The translations under genes were made by a program, and so were the position numbers. Below, piece after piece: positions 28,913-41,605 of a stretch of DNA of 64,000 nt. How positions within the stretch are numbered: the stretch's first letter is position 1; every line of letters starts with the position of its first letter. Source of the DNA: Alphaproteobacteria bacterium (lineage in GTDB: Bacteria > Myxococcota_A > UBA796 > GCA-2862545). Under the pieces are notes generated by a model, which was not told where the DNA came from, searched no databases, and saw only the letters and a list, made by a program, of their open reading frames with translations. Where the stretch lies: contig JACKET010000002.1 in assembly GCA_020632875.1 (NCBI GenBank), forward strand, positions 558,001 to 622,000, written 5' to 3'.

Positions 28913-31900
28913 ATGCCCACCCGCCAGACGATGCGCTCCTCGAAGCGACCCTCCGGCCGGAGGTGGCGCGGCACCTGAAGGACTGCCCGCGGTGCCGGGT
29001 CCATCGGCGGTTGCTGGATGTGGAGGCCCCGGCGGCCGAGGTGTCCGTGGCCGCGGCCTTCGACGGCACGCCGATGGACGACGACGGCAGCGGCCCGCGC
29101 TGGCTCGTCTGGGACGCGGCGCTCGGCCGCTGTGTGGTGTGTGCCGAGCCCGCGGGCGGCGGGCACCCCGAGCCCCTGCGGGAGGTCGCGTCGCGCCTCG
29201 ACGCCCTCGCACATCCGCACGTGGCGCGGATCCATCAGGTGATCGACGGCCCGCCGCTGCGCTACGTGCGCGACCGCATCGCGGGCGAGCACCTCGGGCG
29301 CCACGACGTGGCCTCCGACCCTCGCGCCATCGCGTGGCTCGCGCAGACCGCGAGCGCTCTCGCCGTGCTCCACGAGGCTGGCATCGCCCACGGCAGCCTG
29401 CGCCCCACCTCGATCCGCGTGACGCCCGAGGGCCGCGTCTGGCTCGTGGACGTCGGGCTGCACGAGGGCTCCGCAGAGGCCGACTGGCACGCTCTGGCCG
29501 ACCTGTTCCTCGACATCGGGCCGCCCGTGTCGGACGTGCTGGAGTCCATCCTCGCCGGGGAGGCCGACGGCACGGCGCTCCTCGGCTGGCTGCTCGCGAT
29601 GCGCGATCCGGGCGCCGGCGGCGGGCCCCGGTACGAGCCGCGCGGCATCCTCGGCGTCGGTGGGATGGGCGAGGTGCGCCGCGTGTACGACCCCGTGCTC
29701 GAGCGGGTGGTCGCGCAGAAGATCCTGTCGAGCAACCTGCTCTCCGACGGGGCGCACATCGATCGCTTCCTCGCCGAGGCGCAGATCACCGCACAGCTCC
29801 AGCACCCGGGGATCGTGCCCGTACACGACCTCGAGCACCTGCCGAACGGCGCCATCGCGTTCACGATGAAGCCCATCGAAGGCCGCACGCTCGCGCAGGT
29901 CATCCGCGAGGTGCACGACGCATCGCGGGGCGACTGGCGGCCGACCGGCAGTGGCTGGAGCCTCCGCCGGCTCGTCGAAGCGCTGCGCCGCGTGTGCGAC
30001 ACCATCGCGTACGCCCACGACCAGCGCGTCGTGCACCTCGATCTCAAGCCGGGCAACGTGATGCTCGGCGAGTACGGCGAGGTGCTCGTCTTCGACTGGG
30101 GGCTCGCGCGTCGCCTGGGCCCCGACGGCACCGTGTCGCTCGAGCGGGCGTCGGGCACGGTCGGCTACATGCCGCCCGAGCAGTCGCGCGGCTCCGTCGG
30201 CACCGCGGCCGACATCTACGCGCTCGGCGCGACGCTGCGCGAGATCGTGGATGGCGTGGCGCCGGTCGCCACGCCGGGCGAGGCGTGGGTCCCGCAGCGC
30301 GCGGACGCCCCACGCGAGCTCGTGTCGATCGTGCTCCGCGCGACCGCCAGCGCGCCGGGCGAGCGGTACGCCTCGGCGAAGGACCTCGCGAACGACCTGG
30401 CGGCCTGGCAGGACGAGCGCCCGGTCAGCGCGCATGCCTACAGCTCGGTCGAGCTGGTGCTCCGCCGGCTCCGACCGCACCAGACGCCCATCCTCGTGGC
30501 TCTCGGCGCGGCCGTGGTGCTGTTCGCCATCGCGGCGGTCTCGTGGGTGCGCGTGGAGGGCGAGCGCGACAAGGCCGACGCGATGCTCGCCCAGTCCCTC
30601 GTCGACAAGGCGAACCTCGCGTGGGACGCGCGCGACCCCATCCGCGCCGAGGCGTTCGCGGCTGCTGCGGTCGGGCTCACGGGGCGGTCCGATGCCCGCG
30701 GGCTGCTGGCGCGCCTCTCCCGCGGCTGGCGGCCCCGACTCGCGCGCCGCTGGGCCCAGGGCTGCAGCGAGGTCGAGGCGGTGGGCGTTCCCGCTTCGGT
30801 GCTGTGCGCGACGGGGGCGGAGGTGCGGGGCTGGTCGCTCGAGGGCGACGGGCCGGGCCGGGCGTACCCCGGCGACGTGGCGCGGCTCCGCGCGGGCCGT
30901 GCCGGCTGGACGGGGGTCGTGCGGACGTCGGTGGTCCGCGCGGACGGGGCGGGCCGTCCCGACGTGGTGGTCGACGGAGACGAGGCGCTGGTCGACGCGG
31001 TCGACGTGGGCGACGGTCGCGTGGCGGTCGCGAAGCGCCGGCGGCTCGACCTCTTCGGCGCCGACGTGCAGGGGATCGAGCTGCCGCACGAAGCCACGGG
31101 GCTCACCCACTGCGGCCGGCTGCGCTTCGTGGTGGCGATGGAGGGCGGGAACCTCGCGCGCGTGGACCTGGCATCCGGAGAGCTCGTGCCGATCGGTGCG
31201 GATCGCGTGTCGACGCTGCTCGGCTGCTCGCCGGACGGACGGACCCTCGCGGTGGCCTCGGATCGGGCCATCCAGCTGTGGAGCCTCGAGCCGCTCCAGC
31301 AGCGACACCTGCTCGTGGGGCACCTGGGCGCGGTCCGCGCGCTCGCCTGGGCCCCGGACGGCGACGCGCTGGCGACGGGCGCCGACGACGGCACGGTGCG
31401 CATCTGGGACGCGCGACGGGGCGTCGAGATCGGGCGACTGCCGGGCCACGACGACATGACCGACCTGGCGTTCACGCCCGATGGCGGCACGCTGGTGACG
31501 GCGACGCGCCACCAGGTGCGGGCGTGGGATCTGCCCGCTGGAACGGGCGTCGGGACGTTCGATGCAGTGGTCGAGGTCGTGGGGCTGCGGTGGACCGCGA
31601 CCGGCATGCTGTTCACGCTCGACCGGCTCGGGCGTCCCGAGGGCTTCGACCCGCACACCGGCCTCGAGACGCTGCCGATCTACGCGCGCGTCGCGGACCT
31701 CGACGGCGACCCGTCGGGCGAGCGCGTGGCGCTGGTCGACCGCCGCGGCGCGTTCAAGGTGCTCGACCTCGAGGAGAACGTGTTCGTCGCCGAGGCCGAG
31801 CACGTCCACGCGGGCGGCGGCAGCGCCGTGGCGTGGCGTCCGGAGCCCGGTGCCGGGCTCGTGGCTTCGGGGGGTGCTGCAGGGGACGTGCGCGCGTGGC

Positions 31901-32493
31901 GGCTCGACGGGAAGTCGGTCGAAGAGGCCTGGGCCGTCGGGCTCGGCGCGCCGGTCGCCTCGCTGCGGTGGTCCGCGGACGGCTCGGTCCTCGCGGCGCG
32001 CACCGCGGGAGAGGTCGTGGTGCTCGGAGGCGACGACGGCCAGCGGCGCGCCTCGCTCCCCGGCGACATCGTGGCGCACGCCGTGGGCCCGGAGGGGCGC
32101 TCCCTGGCGCTGGCCTGGGCGAAGGGCGGGCTCGCGCTCGGCGACATCGCGGCCGGAGGGCAGGGGTTCGAGCGCATCGGGGTCGTGGGGCAGGTCGCGG
32201 GCGTCGCGTTCTCACCGCGCGACCCGCTGCTCGCCTCGGTGACCCGCGAGGGCCTCGTGCAGGTGTTCGACACGCGCGACGGGCGCGAGCTCGCGCGGCT
32301 GTTCGCCCACCCGGGTGGGGCGACCGACATCGCCTTCTCGCGCGACGGGGCAGCGCTCGCGTCCTCCGGCGCGGGCGGCGAGATCGTGCTGCTGGATGCG
32401 GGGCCCTTCCTCGAGCCCAGCGACCAGCTGCAGTCCGACATCATCCGGCGCTACGGCGTCGAGATGTCCGGCACCGAGCTGGAGTTCCGATGA
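28906..32493 (+). CDS. Anti-sigma-like zinc finger + pseudokinase + Ser/Thr kinase + WD40 membrane protein
   Basis: The 1195-residue protein is a four-part fusion. Residues 20-31 have H-x3-C-x2-C (HLKDCPRC), as in zinc-binding anti-sigma factors. Residues 60-235 look like a kinase domain that has lost catalysis: the loop is HGSLRPTS (162-169) instead of HRDLKPxN, and DVG (182-184) replaces DFG. A second kinase domain (245-515) keeps GVGGMGEV, Lys272, HLDLKPGN (377-384) and PPEQ, but has HLD for HRD and DWG for DFG. A membrane helix lies at about 527-548, and from about 590 to the end are WD40-type repeats (GAVRALAWAPDGDALATGAD, DGTVRIWDARRG, DMTDLAFTPDGGTLVTAT). It overlaps the sigma gene by 7 bases and the cytochrome gene by ATGA, so one translational unit links signalling to redox genes. 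Confidence 0.88.
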   Translation: MVNAHPPDDALLEATLRPEVARHLKDCPRCRVHRRLLDVEAPAAEVSVAAAFDGTPMDDDGSGPRWLVWDAALGRCVVCAEPAGGGHPEPLREVASRLDALAHPHVARIHQVIDGPPLRYVRDRIAGEHLGRHDVASDPRAIAWLAQTASALAVLHEAGIAHGSLRPTSIRVTPEGRVWLVDVGLHEGSAEADWHALADLFLDIGPPVSDVLESILAGEADGTALLGWLLAMRDPGAGGGPRYEPRGILGVGGMGEVRRVYDPVLERVVAQKILSSNLLSDGAHIDRFLAEAQITAQLQHPGIVPVHDLEHLPNGAIAFTMKPIEGRTLAQVIREVHDASRGDWRPTGSGWSLRRLVEALRRVCDTIAYAHDQRVVHLDLKPGNVMLGEYGEVLVFDWGLARRLGPDGTVSLERASGTVGYMPPEQSRGSVGTAADIYALGATLREIVDGVAPVATPGEAWVPQRADAPRELVSIVLRATASAPGERYASAKDLANDLAAWQDERPVSAHAYSSVELVLRRLRPHQTPILVALGAAVVLFAIAAVSWVRVEGERDKADAMLAQSLVDKANLAWDARDPIRAEAFAAAAVGLTGRSDARGLLARLSRGWRPRLARRWAQGCSEVEAVGVPASVLCATGAEVRGWSLEGDGPGRAYPGDVARLRAGRAGWTGVVRTSVVRADGAGRPDVVVDGDEALVDAVDVGDGRVAVAKRRRLDLFGADVQGIELPHEATGLTHCGRLRFVVAMEGGNLARVDLASGELVPIGADRVSTLLGCSPDGRTLAVASDRAIQLWSLEPLQQRHLLVGHLGAVRALAWAPDGDALATGADDGTVRIWDARRGVEIGRLPGHDDMTDLAFTPDGGTLVTATRHQVRAWDLPAGTGVGTFDAVVEVVGLRWTATGMLFTLDRLGRPEGFDPHTGLETLPIYARVADLDGDPSGERVALVDRRGAFKVLDLEENVFVAEAEHVHAGGGSAVAWRPEPGAGLVASGGAAGDVRAWRLDGKSVEEAWAVGLGAPVASLRWSADGSVLAARTAGEVVVLGGDDGQRRASLPGDIVAHAVGPEGRSLALAWAKGGLALGDIAAGGQGFERIGVVGQVAGVAFSPRDPLLASVTREGLVQVFDTRDGRELARLFAHPGGATDIAFSRDGAALASSGAGGEIVLLDAGPFLEPSDQLQSDIIRRYGVEMSGTELEFR

Positions 32494-33605
32494 GGCGCGC
32501 GGCCGTCCTCCTCTCGGCGCTCGCGGTCGGCTGCGTGCCGCCGGGCCTCACCCGCAACGAGTGGGACTGGCTCTCGGAGCTGCGGTGGGTCGAGCCGGGC
32601 CCCGAGATGCCGGCGAACGCCGAGGGGAATCCGCTGTGGGACGACCCCGCCGCGCAACGGCTCGGCCGCCGGCTGTACTTCGACCGCGGGCTCTCGGCGA
32701 ACGGCGAGGTCTCCTGCGACGACTGCCACGATGCGGCGGGGTCCGGCGCCCAGGACGGCGTCCCCGTCAGCATCAGCATCGCGGGCCAGCCGAGCAAGAA
32801 CGCACCGACCCTCTTCAACGTCGGCATCCGCCAGGCCTACGGCTGGGCGCCCGAACAGGAGGCGACGGTGCTCTGGCAGCAGATCACGCGCCCGCTCACC
32901 CGGGGCCTCCAGGACGACTCCGAAGACCACGTCGCGGCGTACACCTGCGACCAGTGGGGGCTCGAGTATCGCGCCGTGTTCGGGCGTCCCTGCACCTACC
33001 CACGCGACGTGGACGGCCCCCTCGAAGACGAGGCGACGCGCATCACGGAAGACGTTGCGAAGGCGCTGGCCGCGTACGTCCGCACGCTCGAGAGCAAGGA
33101 CAGCGCGTTCGACCGGTTCATGGGGAGCTCGTTCGCCACCCACGACCCGACCGCGATGAGCGAGAGCGCCCAGCACGGCGCCCAGCTCTTCGTGGGTGAC
33201 GGGTTCTGCACGGCGTGCCACATCGGTCCCGCGCTCTCGGACGCCGAGCGGCACGTGCTCGGCGTGGGCGACGAAGGGGCGGAGCCGCCGAAGTCCTACC
33301 GGACGCCGACCCTGAGGCAGGTGGCTTCGTCCGGGCCCTACATGCACGACGGCAGCCACGCGACCCTCGAGGACGTGCTGAACGGGTACTGGCTCGGCTG
33401 GGACGGCGGTCCCTACGTCGACATCACCGTCCAGCCACTCGACGTCGACCAGGGCGACCTGCTCGACCTGGAGGAGTTCATGCGGGCGCTCGAAGGCGCC
33501 CCGCTCGACTACTGCTGGGTCAACGTCGACCCGTGCTGCTGCGACGACGCCGGAGCACCGCTCGGCACCCATCCGCCGGGCTGCGAGGAGCACGAATGTC
33601 CCTGA
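32490..33605 (+). CDS. Di-haem cytochrome c peroxidase/MauG-family lipoprotein
   Basis: The 371-residue protein has two c-type haem sites, CDDCH (76-80) and CTACH (240-244), in the two-domain order of bacterial CCP/MauG proteins, with the typical RLGRRLYFDRGLSANGEVS lead-in and the RTPTLRQVASSGPYMHDG segment after the second haem. The signal is lipoprotein-like (MRRAAVLLSALAVGC). After the usual end of the domain there is an unusual Cys-rich tail with six Cys (YCW, PCCCDD, GCE, ECP). It reduces peroxide or oxidises another protein in the periplasm; which is open. It starts by ATGA overlap with the kinase gene and overlaps the barrel gene by 10 bases. Confidence 0.92.
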   Translation: MRRAAVLLSALAVGCVPPGLTRNEWDWLSELRWVEPGPEMPANAEGNPLWDDPAAQRLGRRLYFDRGLSANGEVSCDDCHDAAGSGAQDGVPVSISIAGQPSKNAPTLFNVGIRQAYGWAPEQEATVLWQQITRPLTRGLQDDSEDHVAAYTCDQWGLEYRAVFGRPCTYPRDVDGPLEDEATRITEDVAKALAAYVRTLESKDSAFDRFMGSSFATHDPTAMSESAQHGAQLFVGDGFCTACHIGPALSDAERHVLGVGDEGAEPPKSYRTPTLRQVASSGPYMHDGSHATLEDVLNGYWLGWDGGPYVDITVQPLDVDQGDLLDLEEFMRALEGAPLDYCWVNVDPCCCDDAGAPLGTHPPGCEEHECP

Positions 33606-34819
33606 TCGTCCTGATGGCTACCGCCCTCGGCTCCGAGCTCGGCGGGTTCGCGCTCCAGCAGGAGGGGTACCTCGACGTCGGGTGGTTCGACGCGCAGGGC
33701 GACGGCGTCTCGTACGAGTGGGACGTGCGGAACCGCGTGCTCGGCGAGGGGCCGAACGGGGCGTTCACCGAGGTGCCGCGGGCGTACTTCGGCGACCCGT
33801 GGGCCAACATGGTGAACAGCCAGGGCAGCTCGGCCGACCTCGGGCTCGGCCGGACCGGGCTCCCGCGGTTCGACCCGATCCAGAGCCACGGGAATCCGAC
33901 CTTCCTCGTGAACCGCTTCCACCACGAGATCGCCGTCGATCAGGGCGAGCAGCTCGGCGTGCGCGCCGGTCTCAACGTGGAGCCGCGCTCGGGGTTCCTG
34001 GGCAGCCCCGGCGACGTCATCGCGGTCGACACCGCGTACGTCGTGTGGCGCCCGATGCGCGACAGCGACCTGAAGCTCTACGCGGGGCGGCTCGAATCGG
34101 GCTTCGGGCGCGAGTACCGCTACCGGCACGCCTCGGCGCGCATGGGCATCACGCCTTCGATCGTGGCGCGGTACCTCATCGGGCTGCAGACCGGGCTCCG
34201 CGTGCGGGGCACGTACCGCCGCTGGCTCGGGTACAGCGTCGCCGTCACGAACGGCAGCTCGACGACCGAGGAGTTCGGGCACCTGAACAACGACCTCGAC
34301 GTCAACGGCATCCCTACGGGCACGGTGCGCGTCGGAGCGCTGATGCGACGCCCGGTCCGGCTCGAGGTCGGCGCGTCGGGCCAGGTCGGCCCGCAGGACG
34401 GTCAGCCGGACCCGGGGGTCATCGGCTGGCAGGTGGGCGTCGACGGGCGCCTCGACGCCGGTCGCCTCACCGTGGAGGTCGAGGGCGTCATCAGCCACCA
34501 GCCAGGCGACGGGAGCCCGAAGTCCGAGCGGCTCGACGCGCGCGGGGGCTACGTGACGGTGGAGGTGCGTCCCATCGTCCAGCTCGGCGTGTACGGGCGG
34601 GTCGACTGGCGCGACGCCGACCTGGTCGCGTGGCCCAACCTCTACGTGTCCAACGTGCTGCGCCTGACCGGCGGAGCGCACGTCGACCTCTCCCGCGCGA
34701 TCGCGGTGAAGGCCGAGTACCTGCACCTCGCCGAGCTCATGGCCGGCACGTCCATCCGGGACGACGTGCTCACGACATCCCTGGTGTTCCGGTACGAGAC
34801 CCGGAAGATGGAGCTCTGA
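33596..34819 (+). CDS. Outer-membrane beta-barrel (porin-like) protein
   Basis: The 407-residue protein begins MSLIVLMATALGSELGG, a short leader, and continues in alternating amphipathic strands separated by turns (VNRFHHEIAVDQGEQLGVRA, TAYVVWRPMRDSDLKLYAGR, RPVRLEVGASGQVG, GRLDAGRLTVEVEGVIS, YVTVEVRPIVQLGVYGRVDW), as in porins and other outer-membrane barrels. The final strand ends TSLVFRYETRKMEL, without the usual terminal aromatic residue. It lies between the di-haem peroxidase and the cupredoxin with overlapping starts and stops, so it probably serves the same redox system, for example as a conduit or substrate channel. No family name can be given by eye. Confidence 0.65.
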   Translation: MSLIVLMATALGSELGGFALQQEGYLDVGWFDAQGDGVSYEWDVRNRVLGEGPNGAFTEVPRAYFGDPWANMVNSQGSSADLGLGRTGLPRFDPIQSHGNPTFLVNRFHHEIAVDQGEQLGVRAGLNVEPRSGFLGSPGDVIAVDTAYVVWRPMRDSDLKLYAGRLESGFGREYRYRHASARMGITPSIVARYLIGLQTGLRVRGTYRRWLGYSVAVTNGSSTTEEFGHLNNDLDVNGIPTGTVRVGALMRRPVRLEVGASGQVGPQDGQPDPGVIGWQVGVDGRLDAGRLTVEVEGVISHQPGDGSPKSERLDARGGYVTVEVRPIVQLGVYGRVDWRDADLVAWPNLYVSNVLRLTGGAHVDLSRAIAVKAEYLHLAELMAGTSIRDDVLTTSLVFRYETRKMEL

Positions 34820-35445
34820 TGGAATCCCTCGCCCTGGCCCTGGCGCTCGCGTTCGCCACCGAGCTCGAATCCGATCCGGTTGAAGCGTCGTGCACCATCC
34901 GCGGGGTCATCGACACGCGCGGGCGGCCGCGCGGCCCCGTCGTGGTGTACGTGCTCGGCGACGGCCCGCCGTCCACCGCGACGACCAACGCCGTGGTGGC
35001 GCAGAAGAACAAGTCGTTCGACGCGGACGCCGTGGTGGTGTCGCCGGGCGCCGAGGTCGCGTTCCCGAACGACGACGCCGTGCACCACCACCTCTACAGC
35101 CACTCGAGCCAGGACCCCTTCGAGCTGCCGCAGCACGCTCCGGGAGCCCGCCCCGTGCGGCAGTTCGACAGCCCGGGCGACATGCGCGTGCAGTGCAACA
35201 TCCACGAGAACATGGAGACGCACGTCCTGGTCCTGCCGAACGCGTGGGCCGCGGAGGCCGACGAAGACGGGCGTTTCGAGATCCTCGGCGTCGAGCCGGG
35301 CCCCCGCACCGTCGAAGCCTGGTCGGCCTGGCATCGACCCGAGCGGTTCGAGCTGGTGTGCGAGCCGGGCGGCGAGCACGAGGTGACGGCGCGCCTGCGG
35401 ATGCGGTATCCGGCGTCGGGGCCCGAGACCGACGGCGTGTACTGA
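34819..35445 (+). CDS. Cupredoxin-like (plastocyanin/methylamine-utilisation type) periplasmic protein
   Basis: The 208-residue protein has a short leader (MESLALALALAFA) and a blue-copper domain: KSFDADAVVVSPGAEVAFPN, the first His ligand in AVHHHLYS (89-91), and CNIHENM with Cys126, His129 and Met132, the complete type 1 copper set. After it, DGRFEILGVEPGPRTVEAWS resembles a carboxypeptidase-regulatory-like beta sandwich. The same architecture is annotated as methylamine utilisation-like cupredoxin in other genomes. As last gene of the sigma/kinase/di-haem operon it is the likely electron carrier to or from the peroxidase. Its ATG overlaps the barrel gene stop (TGATG). Confidence 0.85.
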   Translation: MESLALALALAFATELESDPVEASCTIRGVIDTRGRPRGPVVVYVLGDGPPSTATTNAVVAQKNKSFDADAVVVSPGAEVAFPNDDAVHHHLYSHSSQDPFELPQHAPGARPVRQFDSPGDMRVQCNIHENMETHVLVLPNAWAAEADEDGRFEILGVEPGPRTVEAWSAWHRPERFELVCEPGGEHEVTARLRMRYPASGPETDGVY

Positions 35446-35448
35446 CCG

Positions 35449-39711
<4,263 letters not shown>

Positions 39712-39760
39712 GCCCAATCCTAGCGGAACCGTCGGTGCCCCGCTCCGGGATTGCCCATCC

Positions 39761-41575
39761 TCAGGGCTCGCGAGCGGCCCGGCCGGCGCGGGCCTCGATG
39801 GGAGCGAGGCGTGCGGGATCCTCGACATGGTCGAAGTAGAAGGGGCGCAGGAACTCGAGGTCCGCTTCCACCTCGGCGGGGCGCCTTTGGGGGAGCTCCG
39901 CGATGTAGCCGTCGAGCCACGTGGGGAAGTCGGTGATGTCGACCTCCGGCACCTCCTCGCGGATGCGGGCCATGAGCGCCGGATCCCACGTGACCACCGC
40001 GTAGACGCGGCGGATGTGGGCGGGCTGCCCGGGGAACCGCACCCGCGTCACGGGTCGGAAGGGGAGCGGATCCCGGTTGTGCCACCGCCCGATCTGGACG
40101 CCGCGAGCGCGGACCTCCGGCACGGGGAGGGACTTCTCGTGGCCGGCGATGGCGATGCGGCCGCGGGGGAGGTGCGCCGTCTCGGCGTCGGTGAGGCCGT
40201 GCGTGTCGAGCATCCGCTGCTCGGAGTAGTACGTCAGCATCCCGACGCAGCAGCTCGACAGGTACACGTCGATGCCGCGGTCCGTGAAGACCTGCTTGAA
40301 GAAGGTCCCCTCCCAGTAGCTCGCGTGGTCGACGACCACGGGGAAGAGCCCCTCGAGCGGGTAGGCGCGGTTCTCTTCGATCTGGCCCCACTTCCGCGGC
40401 CCGGGCGGCAGGATGGTCACGCCGCCGGCCATCGACGCGAGCAGGCCGGCGGCCACGAGCTGTCTCCCGTCCGCGGCCATGCGCCACACGGCGGCGCCCG
40501 CTCCGACGACCACGATGGGGAAGACGGGGAGGCAGAAGCGGGCGTACATGAAGTCGCCGCCGACGTAGAGCAGGTAGAGCAGCCACGCACCTGCGGAGAG
40601 GCCCGCGTACACGGCGGGAACGCGGGATCGGGCGTCGCGGGCCCCCTCCCACAGCCACGCGACGAACAGCGGGATGGCGACGAAGCCGAGGCTGCCGAAC
40701 ACGAAGGTCCACAGGTACACGAAGCCGCGCTCGGCGGCGAAGCCGTCGGAGGCCTTCGCGTAGAAGGTGTTGGGCAGCACGTCGCCGTAGTAGGCGAGCT
40801 TCCAGGCGAGGTGCGCGACGACGAGCGCGGTGGGGGCCACGAAGCTCCCGAGCCACACGAGCCGTTCGCGTGGGGACACGGAGACGGTCGCCACGGCGAC
40901 CGCGGCGAGCCCGGCGCACCAGAACACCGCGTGGTCGAGCCGGTGGACGATGCCGAGCGCGAGCAGCAGGCCCGCGAGCCCCGCGCGGCGCGGCGTGGGT
41001 CGGACGAGCGCGCCCATGGCCCCGAGCGCGAGCAGCGCGCCGAGGAGCGTCTCCATCCCGGTCGTCGCGAAGGCTGCCACGGCGCGCTCCGCGACGATGA
41101 CGGCGGGCGCCAGGGGCAGCCAGCCGGGCCGGTCGCCGGACAGCCCGCGCGAGACGCCGTACGCGACGGCCCCGAGCGCCAGGTACACCGCGAGATCGAG
41201 GGCCACCGCGACGAGCGGGATCTCGAGCCCCGTCGCCACGTGGCCGAGCGCGACGAGGAACACCCACAGCGGGTTCGAGTAGCCCTCGACGTACTCCCCG
41301 GGGTTGAACACGAGGCCTTCGCCGTTCACGAGGTTCGCGACGTACCGGAACGAGATGTACGCGTCGTCGAACACGGCCCGCTGCTGCCATGCGGCGTAGA
41401 GGCCCCACGCGAACGCCGGCACGAGCACCCACGCGGCGAGGCGCGGACCGGGCGCGCCGCGGCGCCACGCCCACACGGAGGCCGCGGCGAGCACGCCGAC
41501 GAGCGCCATGACGACGAACCGCCCGGCGAGCAGCAGCTCACCGCAGAGGACGACGATCTCGGGGACGGGCGGCAC
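39761..41575 (-). CDS. GT-C-type membrane glycosyltransferase, arabinofuranosyltransferase-like
   Basis: The 604-residue protein has around ten hydrophobic helices in its first 400 residues and a soluble C-terminal part. The first loop carries VFDDAYISFRYVANLVNGEG and then GEYVEGYSNPLWV, the DDA(Y/F)I...R.A.N...G.G....GE..EGYS.PLW pattern of AftB-like and related lipid-linked sugar transferases, where the DD pair is catalytic. The sugar and acceptor are unknown. It shares the strand with cpaF, which lies 30 bases upstream, but no functional link is evident. A second, different GT-C protein is encoded at 49189-50448. Confidence 0.75.
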   Translation of the reverse strand: MPPVPEIVVLCGELLLAGRFVVMALVGVLAAASVWAWRRGAPGPRLAAWVLVPAFAWGLYAAWQQRAVFDDAYISFRYVANLVNGEGLVFNPGEYVEGYSNPLWVFLVALGHVATGLEIPLVAVALDLAVYLALGAVAYGVSRGLSGDRPGWLPLAPAVIVAERAVAAFATTGMETLLGALLALGAMGALVRPTPRRAGLAGLLLALGIVHRLDHAVFWCAGLAAVAVATVSVSPRERLVWLGSFVAPTALVVAHLAWKLAYYGDVLPNTFYAKASDGFAAERGFVYLWTFVFGSLGFVAIPLFVAWLWEGARDARSRVPAVYAGLSAGAWLLYLLYVGGDFMYARFCLPVFPIVVVGAGAAVWRMAADGRQLVAAGLLASMAGGVTILPPGPRKWGQIEENRAYPLEGLFPVVVDHASYWEGTFFKQVFTDRGIDVYLSSCCVGMLTYYSEQRMLDTHGLTDAETAHLPRGRIAIAGHEKSLPVPEVRARGVQIGRWHNRDPLPFRPVTRVRFPGQPAHIRRVYAVVTWDPALMARIREEVPEVDITDFPTWLDGYIAELPQRRPAEVEADLEFLRPFYFDHVEDPARLAPIEARAGRAAREP

Positions 41576-41605
41576 GCCCGCAGGTATGCCGCTGCCCGCG
41601 TGTCG

